A DNA stretch of 10,333 bases from Io17-Chloro-G2 sp034428715. Lineage in GTDB: Bacteria; Chloroflexota; Dehalococcoidia; Lucifugimonadales; UBA3495. The notes under the pieces were generated by a model. The model was not told the DNA's origin, did no database searches, and was given only the letters and a program-made list of their open reading frames with translations. Where the stretch lies: assembly GCA_034428715.1 (NCBI GenBank), contig DAOUHE010000019.1, positions 1-10,333 on the forward strand, read 5' to 3'. The position numbers and the translations under genes were made by a program. The number at the start of each line of letters is the position of its first letter. The stretch's first letter is position 1. Positions 1 to 6,351 of this stretch are shown here, piece by piece.

Positions 1-174
1 TACAGTAATTTGCGACAAGCAGGCGTACAGGTCCTGTATTCAGAGACTCCTTCTGCTGACCGGCAGCCGGCACCCAGTCTTGGCCAGCACAGCATAGAGA
101 TTCTCCAAGAGCTGGGGTTTAGTGAACTGGAGATTTCAGATATGTGTGGCGCCGGATTCATCGGTGTCACTTGA
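1..174 (+). CDS. CaiB/BaiF family CoA-transferase, C-terminal end (partial)
   Basis: The frame is open from base 1 to a TGA at 172-174 and encodes the last 57 residues of a protein that begins outside the window. The segment PAPSLGQHSIEIL followed by QELGF and a short tail is the usual ending of class III CoA-transferases of the CaiB/BaiF (formyl-CoA transferase) type, where a conserved PxLGxH motif precedes a final helix (family knowledge). These enzymes move CoA between carboxylic acids in the cytoplasm; the substrate cannot be told from this end. The active-site Asp would lie upstream, out of view. No downstream gene continues on this strand: the next recognisable coding is a minus-strand remnant that starts almost at this stop codon. 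The family call is fairly sure; the specific activity is unknown. Confidence 0.8.
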   Translation, partial: YSNLRQAGVQVLYSETPSADRQPAPSLGQHSIEILQELGFSELEISDMCGAGFIGVT

Positions 175-200
175 CCTATCGTGACGACCTGCACTGTGAA

Positions 201-431
201 CGTCAATAAATTCGGGTCTACTAGAGTCAAGTACGGGTTGGGAGTACTCGAATGCAACCATCCGCTGAAGCCGTGGCGGGTAGGATTCCAGCGCAAAATC
301 TTCTGAAGGAGTCTTTGGACGGGCCGTTAATGCCAGTTCTCAAGCCTTTCGAAATATTTGCGCGTGTTGCCGGCGCTCCACGACGGGTCTCCAGTGATCT
401 CCGCAAGCTGGTCCCAATCGCTGTTGGGATG
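201..431 (-). pseudogene. GMC oxidoreductase remnant, internal fragment with in-frame stop
   Basis: Read on the minus strand, this stretch encodes HPNSDWDQLAEITGDPSW and KYFERLENWH, then a TAA at 329-327. In the same frame it continues with RPVQRLL, then WNPTRHGFSGWL and TLVDPNLL. This order is typical of the FAD-binding domain of glucose-methanol-choline oxidoreductases (choline/alcohol dehydrogenase type). There the motif 'YFERLExCHY' is followed by a loop and 'HGFxGWL'. The TAA sits where that motif normally has Tyr, so it looks like a one-base change of TAT or TAC. The N-terminal dinucleotide-binding motif (GxGxxG) and the catalytic C-terminal half are absent. Further toward the original 5' side the homology is lost around base 440. 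Only about 77 codons of an expected 500 or more remain. It is squeezed between the CoA-transferase stop and the hydantoinase fragment. Family assignment is by eye. Confidence 0.72.
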
Positions 432-557
432 AAGTAAAGCCAAAAAACATTGCCCTGGGAATCTACGAAAGTTTAATCGACAAGTGGTTTTCGACCCGCC
501 CGCTGCAGCCACGGCACGGGCTCCCAGGAAGCTGCCAAAGGAGAAGGCGAAACCATC

Positions 558-1760
558 TTGTTCAAGCCGATATTCGTTAACGACACCCTTTTTGGTTGGA
601 GTTGTTGCATCGGGCACCAGACGGACATCGGAGGACGGGTGGCCGGAGGCAACGCTTGCGACAACACGGAAATCTACCAGGAAGGGCTTATTCTCCCTCC
701 GTTGAAACTGTATGACCGGGGGGACTTGAATCAAGCGGTTTGGCGAATCCTGGAAAAGAACGTGCGGGTGCCGGAAAAGGTCCTAGGCGACGTTCAGGCC
801 CTGTTGGCCGCCGTCCGATTGGGCGAACGCGACCTGTTAAGACTGGTGGGCAACTACGGGCTGGAAGATATGAAGGACTACATGGCTGACATTCTGGACT
901 CCACCGAGCAACTTACCGGGGCGGAAATTTGCTCCTTTCCTCAAGGCGAATGGGAGTTTACCGACTACATCGATAACGACGGCATCAATCCCCAACCAAT
1001 AGCAATTCATGCCAAAATCAAAATCGATGGGGATGAAGTATTCGTGGACTTTGAAGGCACTTCACCCCAAGCCAAAGGCTCCACCAACCCCAACTTTGCT
1101 TACACCAAGTCAAATGTCTACGCTGTGTTCAAATGCTTGATTGACCCGGCCATCCGGTCGAACAGCGGTTTCTTCCGAGCGTTCAATATTTCCGCCTCCG
1201 AAGGCTGCTTCGTGAATCCCCAGCATCCAGCACCCGTGGCGGCGCGCGGCCTGGCTGGGTTCCGCATATGGCACACCCTTTTCGGGGCCATGGCTCAGGC
1301 GATGCCCGGCAAGGTACCCGCGGCATGGGGCGGCGGGGAGGTCGGAATTAGCTTCGGTGGATATGACGAAAATCGTAAGGCCTGGGTCTACCTGGAGTTC
1401 AACAACAATGGACCCCGGGGCGGCGGCCCCCGGATCGATGGTGCGGACGGGTTGTCTTCTCCGGTGCTGAATATGGCCACCACGCCGGTAGAAAGCATTG
1501 AGTCGGAGCAGCCGCTGCTTATCGAACGGTTTGGCTTGTATCCCGACACGGCGGGAGCGGGCAAGTTCCGCGGCGGGCTGAGCCTGATCCGCGATTTCCG
1601 CATCCTGGCCGATGAAGCCACTTTCCAACTCCGCACTGACCGCACCGGCTTTCTGCCCTGGGGAGTGGAAGTTGGCAAGCCAGGCACACCGACGCGTAAC
1701 TACCTCAACCCCGACACCGAACCGCAAAAGTTGCCCGGCAAGTACCTGACGACCCTATAG
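558..1760 (+). CDS. Hydantoinase B / oxoprolinase subunit, truncated at both ends (probable pseudogene)
   Basis: The translation matches the HyuB family (N-methylhydantoinase B, acetone carboxylase alpha-like), the partner of HyuA in ATP-dependent opening of hydantoin or oxoproline rings. Visible family blocks are GHQTDIGG near residue 19, the EIYQEGLILPPLKLY block near residue 38, VRVPEKVLGDVQA, DFEGTSPQAKGSTNPNF near residue 165, and GGGEVG and NNNGPRGGGPRIDG later on. It has 400 codons where the family usually has 520-590. The first 100 or more residues (normally ending 'GDxxxxNDPYxGGTHLPD') are missing; the frame is open back to a TAA at 474-476 but that part does not look like HyuB. The only start is a TTG at 558 with no Shine-Dalgarno. 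The TAG at 1758-1760 falls inside the motif 'TLxKGDVY', and KGDVY follows directly in frame. No HyuA neighbour is seen. Probably non-functional. Confidence 0.8.
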   Translation: MFKPIFVNDTLFGWSCCIGHQTDIGGRVAGGNACDNTEIYQEGLILPPLKLYDRGDLNQAVWRILEKNVRVPEKVLGDVQALLAAVRLGERDLLRLVGNYGLEDMKDYMADILDSTEQLTGAEICSFPQGEWEFTDYIDNDGINPQPIAIHAKIKIDGDEVFVDFEGTSPQAKGSTNPNFAYTKSNVYAVFKCLIDPAIRSNSGFFRAFNISASEGCFVNPQHPAPVAARGLAGFRIWHTLFGAMAQAMPGKVPAAWGGGEVGISFGGYDENRKAWVYLEFNNNGPRGGGPRIDGADGLSSPVLNMATTPVESIESEQPLLIERFGLYPDTAGAGKFRGGLSLIRDFRILADEATFQLRTDRTGFLPWGVEVGKPGTPTRNYLNPDTEPQKLPGKYLTTL

Positions 1761-1835
1761 AAGGGGGACGTTTACCCGCCGCCCAGCAGGCAGCCAGCGA
1801 CGCGGGTAACTAGGGCGATAACGAGCAATAGGACA
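1761..1835 (+). pseudogene. Decayed C-terminal tail of the hydantoinase B gene
   Basis: Immediately after the TAG at 1758-1760 the same frame reads KGDVY, the start of the final HyuB block ('KKGDVxRxxxAGGGGYGDPxxRDP' in intact members). After about base 1775 the frame changes. In another frame AGN, a stop, then GDNEQ can be read, where intact proteins have AGGYGDP. This looks like the glycine-rich end with frameshifts and a second stop replacing Tyr. The match beyond KGDVY is weak and by eye. Confidence 0.4.
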
Positions 1836-2244
1836 AGGATAAGTCCAAATCAAAATAGGACAGTTCACCGCCCCACCTTCTATGGTCCATAAAGATAGAT
1901 CCTGGGGCCAGGCGGTTCGGGCGGCTGTCGGCAACAAATGGGGCAGGGGATGCGTTTGCAATCCGTGCCCCGTGGTTGTGTTCCCTTCCGTGGCGGCGAT
2001 GATGGCGGGAATCGTGGTGGACAATTCCTTGAAAGAGGCGCTGGACGGCTGTTAAACGGGTTGGAAGACCGGCAGGTTGAATCTCCGCTCACCATAGACT
2101 TGGAGAGATTGATCGAGAACGTCCAGGGGGCGGCCAAGGAGCAGGTTGCCTACTTGGTCGACATGGCCAAAGCCGACGCGCTGGAACTGCTTGGCGAAAC
2201 TCGTCAAGCGTTGGTGTTGGTGGATCATCACGTCTGAACGGTCA
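1836..2244. other. Unassigned stretch between hydantoinase B remnant and NHL gene
   Basis: I recognise no gene here. A 99-codon plus-strand frame runs from an ATG at 1938 to a TGA at 2235-2237. Its C-terminal half (ERLIENVQG, EQVAYLVDMAKADALELLG) reads like an amphipathic helical protein. It has no Shine-Dalgarno site, its first 40 residues look non-coding, and I cannot place it in a family. The opposite strand is also largely open in the codon-complementary register, with one TAA, so either strand could hold a degraded gene. The final bases lead into the palindrome at 2245-2264. Confidence 0.25.
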
Positions 2245-2264
2245 ACACTATCACTCGATAGTAT
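2245..2264. promoter_or_regulatory. Palindromic site 1, ACACTAT-N6-ATAGTAT
   Basis: Seven-base arms ACACTAT and ATAGTAT (one mismatch in the dyad) flank a six-base centre. The site lies 87 bases before the ATG of the NHL gene. It is one of three similar dyads in the window (also 5428-5447 and 10077-10096). Sites 1 and 2 also share the word GTCTGA six or seven bases before the left arm. A 20-bp dyad with this spacing is typical of operators bound by dimeric helix-turn-helix repressors; the regulator is unknown. Confidence 0.5.
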
Positions 2265-2335
2265 CCTAGGATTGCCAAAAGCGACGCCAATTGGGTGAAA
2301 CGAGTAAAATCATGGCACCTAATCAAATGATCTCT

Positions 2336-2344
2336 GGAGGTGAT
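2336..2344 (+). promoter_or_regulatory. Ribosome binding site of the NHL gene
   Basis: GGAGGTGAT is a full nine-base complement to the usual 3' end of 16S rRNA and stands six bases before the ATG at 2351. It fixes the start there rather than at the in-frame ATGs at 2312 and 2327 or the TTG at 2291. Confidence 0.8.
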
Positions 2345-2350
2345 CGGCCC

Positions 2351-3250
2351 ATGACGACTGTAGGGAGTGGAAAATACACTTACGAACTCATTGAAAGTTG
2401 GGCCAAGTTGCCCGTGGGTGAAGTCTTCGGCATGGTGAGCGCTGTTGCAACCGATTCCCAAGACCGGGTCTATGCGTTCCAGCGGAAAGATCCGCCGGTT
2501 GTAATTTTTAACCGAGACGGTAGCTATGTTGGTTCTTGGGGCCTTGGGGCAATTACCAACCCCCACGGTATTTTCATCAAAGACGACATAGTATATATAA
2601 CTGATCGTGAGGATTCGGTTTGCTTGCGATTTACCCTTGAAGGCAAGCCATTGCAAGTAATTGGAGAGCGGGGTGTTCACTCTGACACCGGCTGCGAAGT
2701 GCCTGGCCAATTGGTGCCGCGGGCTGCAGGCCCCTTTAACTACCCGGCAGAGTTAGTACCTTCTCCATGGGGAGACATGTATGTGGCCGACGGGTACCGC
2801 AATGCCCGTGTACACCGGTTCTCAACTGATGGTCAACTCAAGGCTTCCTGGGGAGAGCCTGGTAAAGGCGGGCCGAACCAGTTCCACTTGGTCCATAGCA
2901 TGATGGTGGGCGCCGACAATTTGTTATACGTCTGTGACCGGGAGAATAATCGCATTCAGATATTCGACGCGGATGGAGAATTTGTTGGAATGTGGACTGA
3001 TCTGTTGAGACCCATGGATATCTCCCAGAGTCCAGATGGTGTCTTTTGTATCAGCGAAGGCGGCAACGATGCCCGTCAGGGATTCACCGCAGACACCGAC
3101 TCACGAATCAGCCTGATGGATAAAGAAGGTACGCTGTTGGCTAGATGGATCATTCGAGGTGGCCATGGTAGTTGGATAGATGCCAACGGAGATATCTACG
3201 TGGGTGTTCCAGACGGTGTCGGGGTTGATAAATTCGTGCACCAAGGGTAA
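2351..3250 (+). CDS. NHL-repeat beta-propeller protein (peptidyl-hydroxyglycine lyase-like fold)
   Basis: This is a 299-residue protein built of about six repeats, each with a 'GxxYVxD..N.RIxxFxxDG' pattern typical of NHL propellers. Clear examples are DSQDRVYAFQRKDPPVVIFNRDG (residues 34-56, given as a pattern), IVYITDREDSVCLRF, DMYVADGYRNARVHRFSTDG and LLYVCDRENNRIQIFDADG; the last blade ends GDIYVGV. The fold is shared with the lyase domain of peptidyl-glycine amidating enzymes, but I cannot show catalytic metal ligands, so a binding or unassigned enzymatic role is as likely. There is no signal peptide or membrane segment, so it is probably cytoplasmic. The start is set by a strong Shine-Dalgarno at 2336-2344. 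The upstream dyad at 2245-2264 may control it. RNase D begins 44 bases after its stop on the same strand, but the two need not be functionally related. The gene looks intact. Confidence 0.85.
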   Translation: MTTVGSGKYTYELIESWAKLPVGEVFGMVSAVATDSQDRVYAFQRKDPPVVIFNRDGSYVGSWGLGAITNPHGIFIKDDIVYITDREDSVCLRFTLEGKPLQVIGERGVHSDTGCEVPGQLVPRAAGPFNYPAELVPSPWGDMYVADGYRNARVHRFSTDGQLKASWGEPGKGGPNQFHLVHSMMVGADNLLYVCDRENNRIQIFDADGEFVGMWTDLLRPMDISQSPDGVFCISEGGNDARQGFTADTDSRISLMDKEGTLLARWIIRGGHGSWIDANGDIYVGVPDGVGVDKFVHQG

Positions 3251-3294
3251 ACGGAAATATTTTAAATGCGGGCACCATTGAGCGGATCAACTGT

Positions 3295-4476
3295 ATGAGC
3301 CGAACCCTGTTGATTGACGCCCAGCGAGACTGGCAGCGTATCGCCGCCGAACTGGCGTTGGAACCCACGCTGGCGCTGGACACTGAATCCAACAGCCTCC
3401 ATTCCTACCGGGAGCGTGTTTGCCTGATCCAAATCGCAACTGCTGGGGACATTTTCCTGCTGGACCCACTGGCAGTCAACGACCTGTCCGCCCTGGGGAG
3501 CCTGTTGGCCAACCCGTCGATAACCAAAGTTTTTCACGGCTCCGACTACGACGTGCGGTGTTTGCACCGGGACTACGGGTTTACCGTGAGTTCACTTTTT
3601 GACACCGAGAGGGCGGCGAGGTTTCTAGGAAGTTCCAAAACGAACCTGTCCTCATTGCTTGAAAGCTTCCTGGGCGTGGGAATTCCCAAAAGCCGTGCGT
3701 TACAAACCTCGGACTGGGCCCGGCGGCCTTTAAGCCCGCTGGCGCTGGAGTACGCGGCCAATGATGTGCGGTACCTGCCGGAGTTGGCAAGCGGCCTACA
3801 GCGGCATTTGGTCAAAGCTCGCCGTCTGGACTGGGTTATGGAGGAATGTCGAAGGATGGAACAGGTCCGCCATGCCCCGGCAGATCCGCCGGAGGCGGCG
3901 ATGCTGCGAATCAAAGGCAGCAGCCAGTTGGGACCACGGGGCCTGGCGGTACTAAAAGAGCTTTTCTTCTTTCGGGAGGAGGAGGCGCGGCGGATGAACT
4001 GTCCGCCCTTCCGGGTGTTGACCAACGAGGCGTTGCTCATCCTGGCCGACTCACCGGGGACGGATCTTCATAAGGTCCGCGGCCTGACAAGTGGAATAGC
4101 GAGACAGGCGGGGGACCGCATGCGGGAAGCGATCCAGCGAGGCATGTGCGGGCCTGGAGTGTCCCGGCCGCCGCAGCCCAAGAACAACCCCTGGGAACCG
4201 GAGGCTCAAGCCAGGTTGCAATTGCTCAAACGATGGAGGTCGCGGCGTGCGGCTTCGCTGGGCTTGGAGCCGGCATTGGTCTGGCCTGCCGCCAGTTTAG
4301 AGCGTTTGGCCCTTCGCTGGAATGGATCTACCGCTGAGTCTCCAGATGGTCGAGCGCCGGAAGTGCGCAATTGGCAGCGCCGCGAGTTTTCACAGGAACT
4401 TCGGAAAGCTCTGGTTCAAGTCTTTAGGGCGGACAACTCTGGTCCAGCTCCACTCCCTAGCTTACTGGCACCCTGA
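3295..4476 (+). CDS. rnd: Ribonuclease D (3'-5' exonuclease, DEDDy type, with HRDC domain)
   Basis: This 393-residue protein carries the full DEDDy exonuclease signature. Asp29 and Glu31 lie in LALDTESNSL, Asp86 in VFHGSDYDVRCL, and Tyr153 with Asp157 in LEYAANDVRYLPEL. These residues bind the two metal ions that cleave RNA from the 3' end during tRNA and other stable RNA maturation (family knowledge). The exonuclease domain covers about residues 1-190. An HRDC helical domain follows at about 210-290 (RGLAVLKELFFFREEEARR, NEALLILAD, VRGLTSGIARQAG). A further basic C-terminal segment may be a second, degenerate HRDC region. The length fits the family. The ATG at 3295 lacks a strong Shine-Dalgarno. 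It lies 44 bases after the NHL gene, so transcription from the NHL promoter is possible. It converges with the truncated kinase; no terminator hairpin is evident in the 70-base gap. Confidence 0.93.
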   Translation: MSRTLLIDAQRDWQRIAAELALEPTLALDTESNSLHSYRERVCLIQIATAGDIFLLDPLAVNDLSALGSLLANPSITKVFHGSDYDVRCLHRDYGFTVSSLFDTERAARFLGSSKTNLSSLLESFLGVGIPKSRALQTSDWARRPLSPLALEYAANDVRYLPELASGLQRHLVKARRLDWVMEECRRMEQVRHAPADPPEAAMLRIKGSSQLGPRGLAVLKELFFFREEEARRMNCPPFRVLTNEALLILADSPGTDLHKVRGLTSGIARQAGDRMREAIQRGMCGPGVSRPPQPKNNPWEPEAQARLQLLKRWRSRRAASLGLEPALVWPAASLERLALRWNGSTAESPDGRAPEVRNWQRREFSQELRKALVQVFRADNSGPAPLPSLLAP

Positions 4477-4547
4477 GGCTACCTAGCCGCCGAAAAGAGT
4501 CACCATCACGCAAAGCTGGGGCTCATTACCCGATGGCAAAACCTGGA

Positions 4548-5357
4548 TTAAGGATTTGTCACCTCGCCGCCCATGGCCTGCTCTGGGGGCATGTAGGACA
4601 CCGTCCCAACCATCATGCCTTCGCTGGTGAGGCGGGAGCGGTCCAGCGCCACGGCCAATCCGAAGTCGCCGATTTTAGCGATGCCGTCTGCCGTGAGCCA
4701 CACGTTGCCCGGCTTCAGGTCCCGGTGGACGATGCCCCGGCTGTGGGCGAACTCCAGCCCGCGGCAGGTTTCAACGGCGATGCCGATTACCTGCTCCAAG
4801 GATAAGCGGTGGGCCTCGGCATCCTCAATCAGGCCTTCAATGTCACCGCCGCCCATCAGCTCGGTCACCATGTAGGGCTGGCCTTGTTCCTCACCCAGGT
4901 CGAAAACAGTGACTATATGGGGGTGCGAGCCCAGCCGTCCCATTGCCTGGGCTTCCCGCTGGATGCGGGTGCGGGAGGTATCATCCAGTCCTTCGGTTTT
5001 GATGAGGGCAAAGGCCACTTCACGGTCAAGCAACGTGTCCTGGGCCAGGTAGACCTTCTTCTTGCCGCCCTCGCCTAGGAAACGTTTAACCTGGTAGCGG
5101 TCGTTGGCGAAAGAGGTCGGTTGGGCTTGAGAACCAGGTGAAATAGGGGTGCTGGGCGATGTTCCGGAGGTGGCGGTTTCAGCCTCGAGAGCCCGCTCTG
5201 CACCGGCTAATAAGGCGATGGCGTCTCGGTTGTCAGGATCAAATGCGAGCACGTCCTGGGCGCATCGCCGGACAGTGTTCCAGTCCCTGCTCACAAAAGC
5301 CTGCTCCGATTCGTCAAGGAGCCGATCAATCTGCCTTTGTAGGCGTTCGCTGGCCAT
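4548..5357 (-). CDS. Serine/threonine protein kinase, truncated within the C-lobe (probable pseudogene)
   Basis: Residues 1-60 form a helical leader beginning MASERLQRQIDRLLDE that resembles a half-TPR. A Ser/Thr/Pro-rich linker runs to about residue 85, and a PknB-like kinase domain follows. Visible motifs are the glycine loop LGEGGKKKVYLA (94-105), Lys120 in FALIK, the helix-C Glu135, HRDLKPGN at 211-218, DFG at 231-233 and MPPEQA near 256-261. The frame ends eight residues after PPE with VTNP and a TAA. Intact kinases need another 80-100 residues here (the conserved Asp and Arg of the C-lobe), and relatives usually add large sensor or ATPase domains. The 3' part is therefore deleted, and the product is probably inactive although all seen catalytic residues are kept. 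A dyad stands 71-90 bases upstream of the ATG at 5357. A second, decayed copy of the N-terminus lies at 9887-10021. Confidence 0.85.
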   Translation of the reverse strand: MASERLQRQIDRLLDESEQAFVSRDWNTVRRCAQDVLAFDPDNRDAIALLAGAERALEAETATSGTSPSTPISPGSQAQPTSFANDRYQVKRFLGEGGKKKVYLAQDTLLDREVAFALIKTEGLDDTSRTRIQREAQAMGRLGSHPHIVTVFDLGEEQGQPYMVTELMGGGDIEGLIEDAEAHRLSLEQVIGIAVETCRGLEFAHSRGIVHRDLKPGNVWLTADGIAKIGDFGLAVALDRSRLTSEGMMVGTVSYMPPEQAMGGEVTNP

Positions 5358-5427
5358 GGTGGGATGTTAGCGCAGGGTGGAGGCCTTGTCTATCCAAGGC
5401 GTAAGAGGACCGCCAGTCTGACCACTG

Positions 5428-5447
5428 ACACTATCCGCGAATAGTGT
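5428..5447. promoter_or_regulatory. Palindromic site 2, ACACTAT-N6-ATAGTGT (perfect arms)
   Basis: The arms ACACTAT and ATAGTGT are exact inverted complements around the centre CCGCGA. The site is 71 bases upstream of the truncated kinase start at 5357 (read on the minus strand). Over a 25-base window (5426-5450 against 10075-10099) it differs from site 3 at only four positions. An operator or promoter-linked element is the simplest reading. Confidence 0.6.
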
Positions 5448-5523
5448 TGGCATTTCCGGCTGGCTAAAACTGGTAGAACGTGGTGACACAGTTCCAGGGT
5501 CTAGCGAAGGACGCAGTGGATAA

Positions 5524-5685
5524 ATTAGGTCACCGCCCGATGGTGAACCACTCAACCTAATATTCTTTGCCACGGTCTGGCAGGTACGGCTGGCAGAAGA
5601 TGGGCCCGCCGTCCTGGTGTCGCAGATTGCTACACCAGTGCCTGCCAAGCTAGTGGACTTCTTCCGGAGCAAGTTGGACCTTTAG
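5524..5685 (+). other. Possible C-terminal gene remnant (53 open codons, no start)
   Basis: Between a TAA at 5521-5523 and a TAG at 5683-5685 the plus strand reads a protein-like stretch: DGEPLNLIFFATVWQVRL, then PAVLVSQIATPVPAKLVDFF and RSKLDL. It has alternating hydrophobic segments and a helical end, unlike typical random frames, but no start codon or Shine-Dalgarno site. I do not recognise the family. Its stop overlaps the end of the GlcG gene on the other strand. The rest of the spacer 5358-5681 holds the dyad at 5428-5447 and nothing else I can name. Confidence 0.2.
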
Positions 5686-6071
5686 AGTGCAGCTAATCCG
5701 GCCAGAGCGCACTCTTCATCTTGCTGAGCGGTCGCGCCGCTGCCGCCGACGGACCCCACCAGTTCACCATTCTTGGTTACGGGAACCGCGCCTTGTGCCG
5801 GAAGCATCCGGCCTCCCATGGCGGCTATGACCGCCTGTATCACCGGTGAGTCGGCCTGCAAGGTGCCGCTGGCACGTCCGAACCCGGCGGACGCAGCCGC
5901 TTTGCCCTGGGCAACGGTAGCGCTGACCGCACTGGCGCCTTCCATGCGGTTAAAGGCCAGCAGACTCCCACCAGCGTCGCACACTGCTATGCTCACTTTC
6001 ACGTTGAGCTCATCCGCCTTTGCTATAGCTGCCTGAACCATCTGGTTTGCTTCTGCTAATGTAAGTGCCAT
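5682..6071 (-). CDS. GlcG/HbpS family protein
   Basis: This 129-residue protein begins MALTLAEANQMVQAAIAKA and shows the family blocks VSIAVCDAGGSLLAFNRMEGA (pattern, residues about 25-45), a K-A-A-S-A-F stretch near residue 55, IQAVIAAMGGRMLPAQGAVPV, and a C-terminal GELVGSVGGSGATAQQDE. GlcG/HbpS (DUF336) proteins form small oligomers. Some bind haem or cobalamin, and many are encoded beside genes for organic-acid or diol catabolism; their exact role is often unknown. No signal peptide is present, so this one should be cytoplasmic. The ATG at 6071 was chosen because AGGGGG (6079-6084 on the minus strand) lies about seven bases before it and the family's N-terminus fits. A longer frame back to 6164 adds 31 residues that look non-coding. 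It lies 280 bases downstream of the GGT-like gene, in the same direction. Confidence 0.85.
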   Translation of the reverse strand: MALTLAEANQMVQAAIAKADELNVKVSIAVCDAGGSLLAFNRMEGASAVSATVAQGKAAASAGFGRASGTLQADSPVIQAVIAAMGGRMLPAQGAVPVTKNGELVGSVGGSGATAQQDEECALAGLAAL

Positions 6072-6351
6072 CTGACTACCCCCTAGGTTCGATGTATCCG
6101 CGCCGATTCTACAGGTTCGGTCTAAGTGCCGGAGTGGAGAGTGATCGCTGCAATGGTTGACCATCCAGGAACATCGTACCCGAAGACCAATCCAATCAGG
6201 AACCCCTGTGATGTGCCTGTTGCTGAGTACTAGTTTAGGGGATGTCGGCTAACCTCTCCTGGCATTCCCTCATGAGAGATAGAACTGCTCATAGATTCCC
6301 ATCAGCCGTTAAATCCTTCCCTGCTGTTAGGGGAGTTGGGGATGGAGCACC
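6072..6351. other. Spacer between GGT-like and GlcG genes
   Basis: Apart from the GlcG ribosome binding site next to 6072, I see no gene, strong hairpin, T-run or repeat in these 280 bases. Confidence 0.4.

Noticed and set aside
327..734. Long minus-strand frame of 135 codons
   Set aside because: Only its last 35 or so codons carry GMC homology. The rest is opposite the hydantoinase B gene and shows no protein features, so it is not one gene.
1110..1727. 205-codon minus-strand frame inside hydantoinase B
   Set aside because: It lies wholly opposite a recognisable HyuB domain and has no motifs of its own.
1755..2024. Minus-strand frame of 89 codons after the hydantoinase B stop
   Set aside because: It is Pro/Thr/Leu-rich, has no family resemblance and no ribosome binding site. 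It overlaps the decayed HyuB tail.
4477..4547. Gap between convergent RNase D and kinase genes, considered for a terminator
   Set aside because: No stable hairpin followed by a T-run is visible on either strand.
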